DNA of 64,000 bases from an uncultured Enterobacteriaceae bacterium (GCA_936920625.1 CAKZHC010000010.1:1-64000); one strand, 5' to 3'; counted from the first letter of the stretch, positions 8,894-18,135 are shown. A program made the numbers and translations. The notes: generated from the sequence alone by a model not told the origin.

Positions 8894-9859
8894 TTATTTT
8901 ATTGTTTCTCCCTGAGCCTGGAGATCAGCATGATAGGAGGAACGGACAAAAGGACCACAGGCGGCATGTGTAAAACCCATGTCTAAAGCGACTTGTTTTA
9001 GCTCATCAAACTCTGCCGGACTGACATAACGTTGTACGGGCAAATGGTGACGGCTGGGTTGTAAATACTGCCCCAGTGTCAGCATAGTCACACCATGGCG
9101 ACGGAGATCACGCATCACCTCAATGATTTCGGCATTCGTTTCACCTAATCCCATCATCAGCCCCGATTTAGTTGGCAGCAGGGGGTGAATTTGCTTAAAG
9201 CGTTCCAGTAACTTTAATGACCAGCTATAGTCAGCTCCGGGTCGTATCTGCCGGTAAAGGCGTGGAACGTTCTCCAGGTTATGATTGAATACATCCGGAG
9301 GTGTGGTTTGCAGAATTTCCAGTGCTCGATCCATACGGCCACGGAAGTCTGGGACCAGAGTTTCAATTTTGATAGTGGAATTTTTCTCACGTATGGCACC
9401 GATACAGTCGGCAAAATGTTGTGCACCGCCATCACGAAGATCGTCACGATCAACAGAGGTGATAACCACATAGCGTAATTCCATGTCACTGATGGTCTGT
9501 GCCAGTTTCAGTGGTTCATTACTGTCAGGTGCCAGAGGGCGCCCGTGGGCGACATCGCAGAAAGGGCAGCGGCGGGTGCAGATAGCACCCAGAATCATAA
9601 AGGTGGCTGTCCCATGGTTAAAGCATTCGCTCAGATTGGGGCAGGAGGCTTCTTCGCAGACCGAATGCAGCCCGTTTTTACGCATAGCGGATTTTATACG
9701 TTGAATGCGACTGGAATCTGCTGGTAACTTAATTTTCATCCATTCTGGTTTGCGCAGACGTTCGGGTGTATCGCTGGTGATGTTTTTTACTGGAATTAAT
9801 GCCATTTTATCTGCATCGCGGTACTTCACTCCGCGTTCCATATGAATCGGTTTACTCAT
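8894..9859 (-). CDS. lipA: Lipoyl synthase
   Basis: Radical-SAM enzyme that inserts two sulfurs into octanoyl groups carried by lipoyl domains, such as those of SucB encoded at 61522-62742. The 321 residues match the family length. The auxiliary cluster cysteines (CEEASCPNLSEC) and the radical-SAM CTRRCPFC motif are intact, as is the C-terminal VRSSYHA. It starts at MSKPIHMERG. It is transcribed towards cspE and follows lipB after about 78 bases. The tatE and ybeF genes that flank lipA in E. coli are not here. Octanoyl groups come from LipB, encoded just upstream. Confidence 0.97.
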   Translation of the reverse strand: MSKPIHMERGVKYRDADKMALIPVKNITSDTPERLRKPEWMKIKLPADSSRIQRIKSAMRKNGLHSVCEEASCPNLSECFNHGTATFMILGAICTRRCPFCDVAHGRPLAPDSNEPLKLAQTISDMELRYVVITSVDRDDLRDGGAQHFADCIGAIREKNSTIKIETLVPDFRGRMDRALEILQTTPPDVFNHNLENVPRLYRQIRPGADYSWSLKLLERFKQIHPLLPTKSGLMMGLGETNAEIIEVMRDLRRHGVTMLTLGQYLQPSRHHLPVQRYVSPAEFDELKQVALDMGFTHAACGPFVRSSYHADLQAQGETIK

Positions 9860-9937
9860 AATATTGCAAATCTCAGGTTGGATTACGCTGTAATAACAGG
9901 ATGATATTCTGTTTATCAGTTAGCTGCATTGTTTTGT

Positions 9938-10627
9938 TCAGTGCGCACGAATCAAAGTATGGTCTGTAGCTGGCAGAAAATGAGTGCCGCCAGATTGCCA
10001 GCTAACTTCTGTTATTGCTAATTGTTGCGCAAAAGCGGCAACCAGTACTGGCTGAAGGTCGCTCAGTGTGATGCCGTGAACATAGTCGCTTAGCTGGGTC
10101 ATCTCAAGCCCCGCGTATCCACAAGGATTAATGCGCTGAAAAGGGGACAGATCCATACTGACGTTAAGCGCCAGTCCGTGGAGTGAACAGCCATTGCGGA
10201 TACGCAACCCCAGAGAACAGATTTTACGGCCATCAACATAAACGCCGGGGGCTTCCGGGCGGGCCGAAGCAGAGATCTGCCAGTGAGCCAGTGTGGCTAT
10301 CACCGTTTGTTCTAATACTGTTACCAGCTGGCGGATGCTGAGCTTGCGATGCCTGAGATTGATGAGTACATACATCATCTGCTGCCCGGGGCCATGATAG
10401 GTTACCTGGCCACCACGATCACTTTGCATAACGGGGATATCTCCCGGTGCTAACAGATGTTCTGCTTTGCTGGCCTGGCCCAGAGTAAACACAGCAGGAT
10501 GTTCGGCCAGCCAGACTTCATCACTGGCAGCAGGGCTGCGGTGATCAGTAAACTGATGCATTGCAGCAGAAATTTCGCTCCATGGCTTAAGCCCGAGCTG
10601 ACGGATTAGTAGGGAATCATATGACAA
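9938..10627 (-). CDS. lipB: Octanoyl-[ACP]:protein octanoyltransferase
   Basis: Transfers octanoate from acyl carrier protein to the lipoyl domains of 2-oxoacid dehydrogenases and GcvH, the first step of endogenous lipoate assembly. The product has 229 residues. It has the QSDRGGQVTYHGPGQQ segment, the Lys of the catalytic dyad (GRKICSLGLR) and the catalytic Cys (INPCGYAG). The C-terminal 30 residues are less conserved than in E. coli, as is common. It lies between ybeD and lipA on the same strand, in the normal order, and probably shares their transcript. Confidence 0.96.
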   Translation of the reverse strand: MSYDSLLIRQLGLKPWSEISAAMHQFTDHRSPAASDEVWLAEHPAVFTLGQASKAEHLLAPGDIPVMQSDRGGQVTYHGPGQQMMYVLINLRHRKLSIRQLVTVLEQTVIATLAHWQISASARPEAPGVYVDGRKICSLGLRIRNGCSLHGLALNVSMDLSPFQRINPCGYAGLEMTQLSDYVHGITLSDLQPVLVAAFAQQLAITEVSWQSGGTHFLPATDHTLIRAH

Positions 10628-10690
10628 AACGAGCTACCTGAGAGCAGATAATAAATCTGAGAGCCATTTATACCCTCAGACAGTTGTGAT

Positions 10691-10954
10691 TCATAGCACC
10701 ATGTGAACGATGTCAATCTTGCCTAACTCCTCATACAGCGTTTCAACTTGTTCAATATGTGTTGCGTTGATAGTGATTGATACTGAGTGATAATTTCCCT
10801 TATCACTTGGTTTAACCTGTGGTGTGTAGTTACCGGGTGCATGACGTTGAATGATATCGACCACCATGGCCACCAGCTCAGGCTGAGCCCGGCCCAGGAC
10901 CCGATAGGTGAACGGGCAGGGAAATTCAAGAAACTCATTCAGTTTGGTTTTCAT
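10691..10954 (-). CDS. ybeD: YbeD/DUF493 family protein
   Basis: An 87-residue conserved protein, the same size as E. coli YbeD. The fold is small and ACT-like, and its molecular role is not settled. I trimmed the open frame to the internal ATG giving MKTKLNEFLEF, which matches the known N-terminus. The 21 codons upstream (MSCCRRT...) have no counterpart. The segment SITINATHIEQVETLYEEL is nearly identical to E. coli. In E. coli the next gene upstream is dacA. Here about 1.7 kb of decayed accessory DNA separates them. Confidence 0.93.
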   Translation of the reverse strand: MKTKLNEFLEFPCPFTYRVLGRAQPELVAMVVDIIQRHAPGNYTPQVKPSDKGNYHSVSITINATHIEQVETLYEELGKIDIVHMVL

Positions 10955-11439
10955 AGCGATTCCGGTAATACGGCTGGTAACGCTTACCCCGGCTATCGTG
11001 CGCCGACAACACGACAATATGTACTAAGCGGTATTAATGATAATTCTAGAACAAGAGTATACTCTTCCTGCCGTGCTATCTCCAGACTGGATAACATCTT
11101 CAAAAGCAAAACTCAATTCAGGATCTTATCTGCAACAGTGCTGATTTATAGAGTCATTTCACAAAATGTGACAATATTTATTTACATTGGCATCTACAAT
11201 AATTATTCCTTCAAGCACAAGCAGGCAAGCACTGATAACAACCAAGCTTGGTAATAAATTCTACGTCAGAACTTAATTATTAGTGCTGACAATAGAAATC
11301 TTCCAGGCTTAATCGATATTTAGCTACCGCCTTAAAGAGGGTGTATCTAGACAGACCAGTGCGCTGGAGCTTTTCAGTCTGCCAGGGGTGAACCTGAATA
11401 ATTGATTTTTCTCCTGATAGCCTGTAGTACTGTTCCGCC
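10955..11439. other. Intergenic start of the ybeD-dacA insertion
   Basis: No intact gene. On the minus strand, around 11280-11429, there is a short frame ending in a helix-turn-helix-like segment (LQRTGLSRYTLF). It may be the end of a decayed regulator, but it is too short to name. Confidence 0.45.
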
Positions 11440-12079
11440 GTGCCCGCTCATGCGAGGCAGGTAATTGACCTGCCCGACAACCTTTCCCCTGCGGTTCAAC
11501 GCGTTATCTACAGTCCGGATGTACAGCGGCGCAAATACTTTATGCCGGTATTCCTCCTCAATCGAGGATATTTCGGTTAGTCCAGATATCGTCTGGCAGT
11601 ATGGAACAATAAATGCCTGGGCATGGTGTCCGCCTATGAGCGGCAGGAGCGCTGGTTCCTTGATCTCGGTACTGTGGTTTCGTTCCTCAGTTTTTACCCT
11701 CCATTATCAGGCCATTAAACGTTTTCTCAGGCTACTGGCTTCAGTCTCACCCCAACCCAACCCCAGTCTGGAATCTTGGTTTCTTTACAATTTCTCTGTT
11801 ACCCCTGTGTTTGCTGGTAAAAGAATTGGTTCCTGGTTGTTACATAACGAAATCGACAGAGCTTGAAAGCGAAGCTATTGCGCAATAGAACTGGACGTTG
11901 CCATCACCAATGAAGGGGCTATCGATTTCTACAGGCACCATGGTTTTCAGGTTAAGCAACGTCTGAACCACCGTGTTAATTCCAGAAGCTTCAAATTCGA
12001 TGACAATCTAAGAATAAGACTAAATTTAGGGGGGTTAGAAGAAATGCAACAGTGCTTAACTGGTCATCAAGTACTGTAA
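11440..12079 (+). pseudogene. Decayed GNAT-family N-acetyltransferase
   Basis: Remnant of an acyl-CoA-dependent N-acetyltransferase. The first part reads from GTG 11440 (VIDLPDNLSPAVQRV, then RRKYFMPVFLLNRGYFG), hits TAG at 11578-11580, and continues in the same frame to VSAYERQERWFLDLG, ending at 11716. A second frame carries the acetyl-CoA motif A (VTPVFAGKRIGSWLL), is broken by TGA at 11864-11866, and continues with motif B (NEGAIDFYRRHGF) to a TAA at 12077-12079. Two in-frame stops plus one frameshift between about 11700 and 11760 make it non-functional. It is foreign to the ybeD-dacA interval of E. coli. The substrate is unknown. Confidence 0.75.
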
Positions 12080-12115
12080 TATTGAGTTCATCCTGCTGAC
12101 AGACTGGGATACTGA

Positions 12116-12386
12116 TTGCTGGAAAGTATGTTCAATAACCCTGTCTCTAAAAACTGCACTGCGCATAAGAGTCAGATCGAAAGAACCAATAGATTTAACT
12201 GCTTTCGCCTGTTTGGCTATTATTTGTCCTGCATGCACAGCGGCAAGGATATCGTAATCCAGCACCCCCAGACGTGCGGTAAATCCCTCTATAAATAGTT
12301 AGGTTCTGCGTTTCGTATGTCATCGCCAGCATAAGCAGGGCTATCGCAGTTGATAGTGAGATTAAAAAAGGCAGGGAAATTCCCAT
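12116..12386 (-). pseudogene. VapC-like PIN-domain toxin remnant
   Basis: On the minus strand a frame reading IEGFTARLGVLDYDILAA, HAGQIIAKQAK and SIGSFDL matches the C-terminal half of VapC/MvpT toxins, which are tRNA-cleaving PIN-domain RNases. Family text from memory is VEGF.SRLEVLDYD..AA.H.GQIRAE...K...GPYD. The N-terminal part (ISLSTAIALL, TQNLTI) is in another frame. One extra T in the NLTI/IEGF junction near 12292 would explain the shift. The end of the PIN domain (VTNN..EF) is badly eroded and no VapB antitoxin is recognisable upstream. It is part of the same decayed islet as the acetyltransferase remnant. Family assignment rests on recall without an alignment. Confidence 0.6.
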
Positions 12387-12668
12387 AACATTTTAAGTGC
12401 ACTATACATGGCGTAGTGAACGAGCTATAGCACTGAAAACAGATTCAAACATATTCAAAGAAATCAGAACGTTTCAGTTAGCGAATAGCTTTAACCGGGC
12501 TGTCTTTATCTGATCAGTATCATCGTTCATGAAGTCATTTGAGTATGGCTCTCAGGCACTATGTGTGTTCGGGGCACCGCAGCAGTGTGAAATTGATCAC
12601 GTGATGAAAGATAACATCTGCCATTTGCTGCCAGCCTGTTCCAGCATAATGCCATGAGCAAAGATTTA

Positions 12669-13880
12669 TCAGCCAAACCAGCGGTGGAATATGAGCCTGA
12701 CGTAGTCGATCATACGACTAAAAAAGTTGCCTTTGGGGATCTCATTAAGAACCACTAAAGGGCGTTTTTCAATGATATGACCATCCAGTAAAAAATCGAT
12801 GGTTCCGACTACTTGATTCTTAGCCAGTGGGGCATGAAGTTCGTGGCTGGTCAGGGTATAGCTGCTTTTCAGATCTTTTTCGCGACCGCGTGGGATGGTC
12901 AGATGAGTCGGGGTACTCAGCCCCAGCCCGGCATAATCAGCATTACCAAACCATACGGGTACAGACATAAGCGGTGTTCCGGTTTTTAGCGGCTGAACTG
13001 TCTGGAAAAAACGGAATCCCCAGGAGAGTAACTTCTTACTTTCTTTTTCCCGGCCCCCATAAGAATGGCCGCCGAGTACCGCGGAGATAAGACGCATGTT
13101 GCCTGCGGTAGCTGAAGCAACCAGATTATAACCGGCTGCTTTGGTATGGCCTGTTTTGATTCCGTCAACGTTCAGGGTGTTATCCCAAAGCAAACCGTTG
13201 CGATTTGGCTGACGAATATTATTAAAAGTGAACTCTTTTTCTTTGTAGATGGCATATTCATCAGGAACATCACGGATTAAAGCCTGCCCCAGCAGGGCCA
13301 TATCGCGGGCTGTACTATACTGGCCGTCGGCATCCAGCCCATGAACAGTGAGGAAATGCGTATTTTGTAGCCCGAGTTTATTTACGTAATCATTCATCAG
13401 CCCTACAAACACTTGCGGGCTTCCAGCAACGTAGTCTGCCATTGCTACGCAGGCATCATTGCCAGACTGTAGCACAATGCCCCGAGTCAGCTGTGCAACA
13501 GTGACGCGATTACCCGGTTCGAGAAACATTAACGAGGAACCTTTAAAAATGGGGTTACCCGCAGCCCAGGCATCTTTACCTATAGTAACAACATCGTCCT
13601 GATGAATTTTTCCCGCTTTCACGGCCTGACCAATTACATAGCTAGTCATCATTTTTGTTAAGCTGGCCGGGTCGCGCCGTGTGTCTGCATTTTTCTCCGC
13701 CAGCACCTTACCAGAATTATAATCCATCAGAATATATGCTTCCGCATCGATAGCAGGTACTCCTGGGATGAGTGTCGTGATATCGATGTTTTGTGCATGA
13801 ACCAGAGGCATGAAACTAAGCGTAAAGATGGCTGCCTTTGTGAGTCGGTTTGATAGAGTCCAATATTGTTTGATTTTCAT
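12669..13880 (-). CDS. dacA: D-alanyl-D-alanine carboxypeptidase PBP5
   Basis: Periplasmic penicillin-binding protein that trims the terminal D-Ala from peptidoglycan pentapeptides and helps keep cell shape. The product is about 403 residues with a signal peptide, catalytic SxxK (SLTK, Ser73), SGN (LQSGNDAC) and KTG (IKTGHT). The C-terminal membrane-anchoring amphipathic helix (FFSRMIDYVRLIFHRWFG) is intact. I chose the ATG at 13880. The frame continues to a TTG at 13901 without a ribosome binding site. It lies in the usual dacA-(rlpA)-mrdB-mrdA cell-wall block, but rlpA is missing upstream. Confidence 0.96.
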   Translation of the reverse strand: MKIKQYWTLSNRLTKAAIFTLSFMPLVHAQNIDITTLIPGVPAIDAEAYILMDYNSGKVLAEKNADTRRDPASLTKMMTSYVIGQAVKAGKIHQDDVVTIGKDAWAAGNPIFKGSSLMFLEPGNRVTVAQLTRGIVLQSGNDACVAMADYVAGSPQVFVGLMNDYVNKLGLQNTHFLTVHGLDADGQYSTARDMALLGQALIRDVPDEYAIYKEKEFTFNNIRQPNRNGLLWDNTLNVDGIKTGHTKAAGYNLVASATAGNMRLISAVLGGHSYGGREKESKKLLSWGFRFFQTVQPLKTGTPLMSVPVWFGNADYAGLGLSTPTHLTIPRGREKDLKSSYTLTSHELHAPLAKNQVVGTIDFLLDGHIIEKRPLVVLNEIPKGNFFSRMIDYVRLIFHRWFG

Positions 13881-14284
13881 GTTCCGGACGTTAGCAGGCA
13901 AAGAATCAAAAGAAGAGCTACTATAACAAATGCCAGGCAGGGCTACAGCTATCTTTGAGTAATAAGTTTGTCAGAATGTAACCAGGATGGTTTGCTGGAG
14001 GAGAATAACGCACAGTCAGGTCATAGCGCTCGGTGCGTGCATGCCCTTGCAGAGTACTGCATATAATCTGCGTACTGAGCGGTACTGTCCGGCATTAAAG
14101 CCAGACAGAGAGGGGGTGTTTAGAAGGCCGAAACGCAGCGGGAGCGAGGTGGCTTTTGACGCCGCTGGCAGGTGCCTGTAGGTTCACAACTGAAAAGTCC
14201 ATGTCCCTGCTCTCTTCTTAGTTCCGCTATGTGCTTTGATCAGATAATGCCGGCACTATCTCTTTGTAGTGCCTCTGATTTTTG
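13881..14284. other. Gap where rlpA is expected
   Basis: About 400 bases lie between mrdB and dacA, where E. coli carries rlpA (about 1.1 kb). No frame here resembles the RlpA double-psi barrel. Short minus-strand pieces could be the worn end of its SPOR domain, but I cannot support that. The promoter of dacA must lie in this stretch. Confidence 0.6.
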
Positions 14285-15397
14285 TTAAACATTTTTTGAC
14301 AATAATTTTCGGTAAGTATGTATCGACATTACAATACCAAAACCCGCCATTAATACGATGAGTGCGGAACCTCCATAGCTAACCAGAGGAAGAGGCACCC
14401 CTACTACGGGTAAAATACCGCTCACCATGCCGATATTCACAAACACATAAACGAACAATATCAGCATTAATCCGCCAGCCATTACCCGGCCGAAAGTATT
14501 TTGTGCTCGTGATGCGATGACAAGGCCGCGCACGATTAGTAGTAAATAAAGTGCCAGCAGGAGCAGCACACCGATCAAACCGAGCTCTTCAGCCAGCACT
14601 GCAAAGATAAAGTCTGTGTGGCGTTCAGGCAAAAACTCAAGTTGTGACTGAGTGCCATGCAACCATCCTTTACCACGTAAGCCACCGGACCCGATGGCGA
14701 TTTTAGATTGAATGATATGGTAACCGGCTCCGAGAGGGTCACTTTCCGGGTTGAGAAGCATCATAATGCGATTGCGCTGATAGTCGTGCATAAGGAAAAA
14801 CCATAGCACCGGAATGAACCCGGCTACCAGTAAAACAGCGATACCAATCAGTTTCCAGCTCATGCCAGAAAGAAACAGTACAAACAGGCCAGAGGCGGCA
14901 ATCAGAATCGCGGTGCCGAGGTCCGGCTGAGCGGCAACCAGTAGCGTTGGCATGAAGATTAGTATCAGTGCAAGCGCAGTATTTTTCAGGCTGGGAGGGC
15001 AGATATCACGATTGACAAAACGCGCTACCATCAGCGGAACGGCAATTTTAGCAATTTCTGAAGGTTGGAACCGGACAATCCCGAGGTCAAGCCAGCGCTG
15101 TGCGCCTTTAGAAATCTGGCCGAATACGTCCACTGCTATCAAAAGAATAATACAGATAATGTAAAGGTATGGGGCCCAGCCTTCATAGATGCGAGGGGGT
15201 ATCTGAGCCATGGCGATCATGATGATAAAACCGAAACTGATTTGTGCCAGTTTTCGCTCCAGCATACCAATATCCTGACCGCTGGCACTCCAGATAACAA
15301 TGGCGCTATAAATCAGCAGTAGGGTAATGACGAGTAAAAAAAAGGGGTCAAGATGGAAACGCATCCAGAGTGATTTTTTTTGGGTGCTATCATTCAT
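14285..15397 (-). CDS. mrdB: SEDS peptidoglycan glycosyltransferase RodA
   Basis: Inner-membrane SEDS-family glycosyltransferase that polymerises glycan strands for the lateral wall, working with PBP2 in the elongasome. It is 370 residues with about ten membrane spans and is almost colinear with E. coli RodA. Signature stretches are GAQRWLDLGIVRFQPSE, the extracellular loop around HDYQRNR, LEFLPERHTDFIFA, and PLPLVSYGGSA near the end. It starts five bases after the mrdA stop, so the two are cotranscribed. It appears complete. Confidence 0.97.
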   Translation of the reverse strand: MNDSTQKKSLWMRFHLDPFFLLVITLLLIYSAIVIWSASGQDIGMLERKLAQISFGFIIMIAMAQIPPRIYEGWAPYLYIICIILLIAVDVFGQISKGAQRWLDLGIVRFQPSEIAKIAVPLMVARFVNRDICPPSLKNTALALILIFMPTLLVAAQPDLGTAILIAASGLFVLFLSGMSWKLIGIAVLLVAGFIPVLWFFLMHDYQRNRIMMLLNPESDPLGAGYHIIQSKIAIGSGGLRGKGWLHGTQSQLEFLPERHTDFIFAVLAEELGLIGVLLLLALYLLLIVRGLVIASRAQNTFGRVMAGGLMLILFVYVFVNIGMVSGILPVVGVPLPLVSYGGSALIVLMAGFGIVMSIHTYRKLLSKNV

Positions 15398-15402
15398 ACC
15401 GT

Positions 15403-17307
15403 TTATTCCCCTTCATATCCCGGCGCCGTTGGGTCGGCATCTGGTAGCCTGGTGTTATTATCGCCGAGGATGATGTGGTCGAGTATCTGGCGCATTATGG
15501 TACCCACCGCTGGGCCATCGCCACCGTTTTCCAAAATCATGGTGATGGCGACACGAGGATTCTGGTATGGGGCGAAAGCAATCATTAATTTATGGTCACG
15601 TAAACGTTCTGGAATTTTGTGGGCATTATAGACTTCATTCTCTTTCAGACCGAATACCTGCGCTGTTCCTGATTTTGCGGCGATCTCATAGGGTGCGTCA
15701 GAAAAACTTTTTTGCGCTGTACCGTTGGGGTGGTTAGCGACGCCGTACATACCCATTTTCGCAATTTCCCAGTAACCGGAATGAACATCTCCAATCGGGG
15801 TAGAGGGTGGCTGAGCATAGTACACCTTCTGGCCATTCAGACTGGTACTTTGCATGAGATGAGGCACCTTAATAACGCCATCGTTGAGCAGGATCATCAG
15901 CGCCTTATTCATCTGCATTAGCGTTGCAGTCCAGTACCCCTGACCAATGCCAACCGGGATAGTATCTCCCTGATACCATGGCTGCTTAAATCGTTGCATT
16001 TTCCACTGGCGGGTGGGCATATTTCCAGCCCGCTCTTCCGCCAGATCAATGCCCGTCAAATGACCATAACCAAATTTGCCCATCCAGTCACTAAGTCTGT
16101 CAATTCCCATATCAAAAGCGACCTGGTAAAAAAAAGTGTCCGCAGACTCTTCGAGTGCTTTAGTGACATTAAGATGCCCATGCCCCCATCTTTTCCAGTC
16201 ACGATAACGTTTGGTTGTTCCAGGTAGCTGCCACCAGCCCGGATCGAACAGTGAGGTATTAAGATTGATGACATGAGTGCTGAGTGCGGATACAGCGACA
16301 TAAGGCTTAACGGTTGATGCTGGCGGGTAGACTCCCTGAGTTGCCCGATTAATCAGTGGCCGGTTCTGATCACTGAGCAGCTTGTTGTAGGCTTTAGAAG
16401 AGATGCCATTGACAAATAAATTGGGATCATAACTTGGTGTTGAAACCATCGCCAGTAAATCGCCGTTATGAGGATCGCTTACGACTACCGCACCGCGACT
16501 TTTACCAAGGAGTGTTTCAATGTACTGTTGTAGTTTGAGATCAATGGTCAGCCAGATATCACGTCCTGCCTGAGGGGGCTCTTCATGCAACTGGCGGATA
16601 ACGCGGCCACGATTATTAACTTCGACCTCCTCATAACCCGTTTTACCGTGCAGCTGATCCTCGTAATAGCGCTCAATCCCCAGTTTGCCAATATCACGTG
16701 TTGCAGCGTAATTTCCCAGTTTTTCTTCCTGGGTCAGTCTTTCTACATCGCGATCATTGATTTTAGATACGTAACCAATAATGTGTGTCAGTGCAGCGCC
16801 ATAAGGATAGTAGCGACGCTGATACGTTTTTACTTCAACACCGGGGAAGCGGTACTGATTAACCGCAAAACGGGCAACCTGAATGTCGTTAAGGGCTGTT
16901 TTCAGCGGGATGGAGGTGAAACGACGTGATCGCAGGCGCTCTTTCTGGAAATTATCAATATCTTCATCGGTGAGATTAACAACAGGGCGCAGACCCTTAA
17001 GCGTTTGTTGCAGATCTTTAACTTTGTCCGGTGTCACTTCAATCTGATAAATAGTGCGGTTGAGCGCCAGTAGTACGCCATTACGATCATAAATTACGCC
17101 GCGGCTTGGTGGGATAGGTACCAGCTTAATGCGGTTTTCATTTGATCGCGTGCTATAGGATTGATAGTCATCGATTTGCAGATGATAAAGATTGACTATC
17201 AGCAGTGTTGAGAGCAGCAAAACGCCAACAAAGGCGATTAGGGCACGTCGGGCAAACAGCGCTTGTTCAGCCGTGTAATCACGAAAAAAGTTGTGTTGTA
17301 ATTTCAT
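15403..17307 (-). CDS. mrdA: Penicillin-binding protein 2, elongasome transpeptidase
   Basis: Class B PBP that cross-links peptidoglycan made by RodA during rod elongation. The 634 residues have a short cytoplasmic tail and one membrane span (ALIAFVGVLLLSTLLIVNLY). A dimerisation/pedestal region follows, then the transpeptidase domain with the catalytic SxxK (PASTVK, near 330), a later SAD-type motif (ESADTFF) and KSGTAQV. All three active-site motifs are intact. It follows rlmH after about 33 bases and precedes mrdB, the conserved order. Confidence 0.97.
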   Translation of the reverse strand: MKLQHNFFRDYTAEQALFARRALIAFVGVLLLSTLLIVNLYHLQIDDYQSYSTRSNENRIKLVPIPPSRGVIYDRNGVLLALNRTIYQIEVTPDKVKDLQQTLKGLRPVVNLTDEDIDNFQKERLRSRRFTSIPLKTALNDIQVARFAVNQYRFPGVEVKTYQRRYYPYGAALTHIIGYVSKINDRDVERLTQEEKLGNYAATRDIGKLGIERYYEDQLHGKTGYEEVEVNNRGRVIRQLHEEPPQAGRDIWLTIDLKLQQYIETLLGKSRGAVVVSDPHNGDLLAMVSTPSYDPNLFVNGISSKAYNKLLSDQNRPLINRATQGVYPPASTVKPYVAVSALSTHVINLNTSLFDPGWWQLPGTTKRYRDWKRWGHGHLNVTKALEESADTFFYQVAFDMGIDRLSDWMGKFGYGHLTGIDLAEERAGNMPTRQWKMQRFKQPWYQGDTIPVGIGQGYWTATLMQMNKALMILLNDGVIKVPHLMQSTSLNGQKVYYAQPPSTPIGDVHSGYWEIAKMGMYGVANHPNGTAQKSFSDAPYEIAAKSGTAQVFGLKENEVYNAHKIPERLRDHKLMIAFAPYQNPRVAITMILENGGDGPAVGTIMRQILDHIILGDNNTRLPDADPTAPGYEGE

Positions 17308-17340
17308 CCGCTGGGTAATGAGTCCAGTTAAGCAAAACAG

Positions 17341-17811
17341 TTATTCTCGATGATAAGGATGATTTGCCGTAATACTCCAGGCACGATAGAGGCTTTCGGC
17401 AACCAGTACACGAACCAACGGATGAGGAAACGTCAGCGCAGAGAGAGACCAGCTTTGTTCCGCCGCTGCCTTACATGCGGGGGCCAAACCTTCAGGACCG
17501 CCAATCAACAGACTAACATCGCGGCCATCCTGCCTCCAGCGTTCAAGCTGGATGGCAAGTTCCGGGCTTTCCCACGCCTGCCCGGAAAGGTCCAGTGTAA
17601 CTATCCGGTTCCCCTTGCCAGTGGCAGACAGCATTAACTCTCCCTCTCTATCAAGCAGGCGTCTGCTGTCGGCATGCCTGCCGCGCTTGCCTGCTGGTAT
17701 CTCCGCCAGCTCCAGCGGCATATCTCTGGGAAAACGGCGGACATATTCCATAAAACCACTATGCACCCAGCCAGGCATTTTAGTCCCCACGGCGACCAGC
17801 TGTAATTTCAC
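17341..17811 (-). CDS. rlmH: 23S rRNA pseudouridine-1915 N3-methyltransferase
   Basis: SPOUT-class methyltransferase that modifies pseudouridine 1915 in helix 69 of 23S rRNA on assembled 70S ribosomes. It is 156 residues, one more than E. coli. The SAM-binding knot contains LIGGPEGL and the C-terminal HPLVRVLVAESLYRAW, and it ends in the typical HPYHRE. It starts three bases after the rsfS stop and is therefore almost certainly coupled to it. Confidence 0.96.
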   Translation of the reverse strand: MKLQLVAVGTKMPGWVHSGFMEYVRRFPRDMPLELAEIPAGKRGRHADSRRLLDREGELMLSATGKGNRIVTLDLSGQAWESPELAIQLERWRQDGRDVSLLIGGPEGLAPACKAAAEQSWSLSALTFPHPLVRVLVAESLYRAWSITANHPYHRE

Positions 17812-17814
17812 CCC

Positions 17815-18135
17815 TTAACTCCAGAGCTTTTCCAGTGCATACATATGGCGGCTCTCCTGCTGCATCACATGAACCATCACATCACCGAGGTCGACGACTA
17901 CCCAGTCGGCGGCACGTTTACCTCCTTCCACGCCCAGAGGAATGTGGCCTGCGGCTTGTGACTGCTGGACCAGGTGGCTGGCAATCGCTAATACATGGCG
18001 ATCAGAGGTGCCAGTGCAGATAACCATACAGTCGGTTATGGCAGATTTGCCTTGCACATCAACTGAAACAATATCCTGGCCTTTAAGATCATCTATTTTA
18101 TTAATGACAAACTTTTCGAGTGTTTCTGGTTGCAA
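17815..18135 (-). CDS. rsfS: Ribosomal silencing factor RsfS, TTG start
   Basis: Binds uL14 on the large ribosomal subunit and blocks subunit joining when nutrients are scarce. An open frame extends upstream to 18234, but homology starts at QPETLEKFVI. The TTG at 18135-18133 is preceded by a strong AGGAGGGAG ribosome binding site at suitable spacing, so I take TTG as the start, giving 106 residues (E. coli 105). Family blocks DLKGQDIVSVDVQGKSAITD and DWVVVDLGDVMVHVM are intact, as is the terminal LEKLWS. It is followed directly by rlmH. Confidence 0.92.
   Translation of the reverse strand: MQPETLEKFVINKIDDLKGQDIVSVDVQGKSAITDCMVICTGTSDRHVLAIASHLVQQSQAAGHIPLGVEGGKRAADWVVVDLGDVMVHVMQQESRHMYALEKLWS

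Noticed and set aside
11280..11429. Minus-strand fragment with a helix-turn-helix-like text (LQRTGLSRYTLF), perhaps the end of a decayed regulator.
   Set aside because: It is only about 50 codons, one short motif is too little to name a family, and chance is possible.
4338..11580. Three in-frame TAG codons (usher, pagP, GNAT remnant) as a sign of amber suppression or TAG recoding.
   Set aside because: TAG is used as the normal stop of intact genes here (sdhA, sucB, fldA), and the tRNA-Gln and tRNA-Leu genes in the window have standard anticodons (CTG, TTG, TAG), not CTA.
13987..14181. 64-codon plus-strand frame between mrdB and dacA.
   Set aside because: Arg/Cys-rich chance translation in a gap left by rlpA, with no homology that I recognise.
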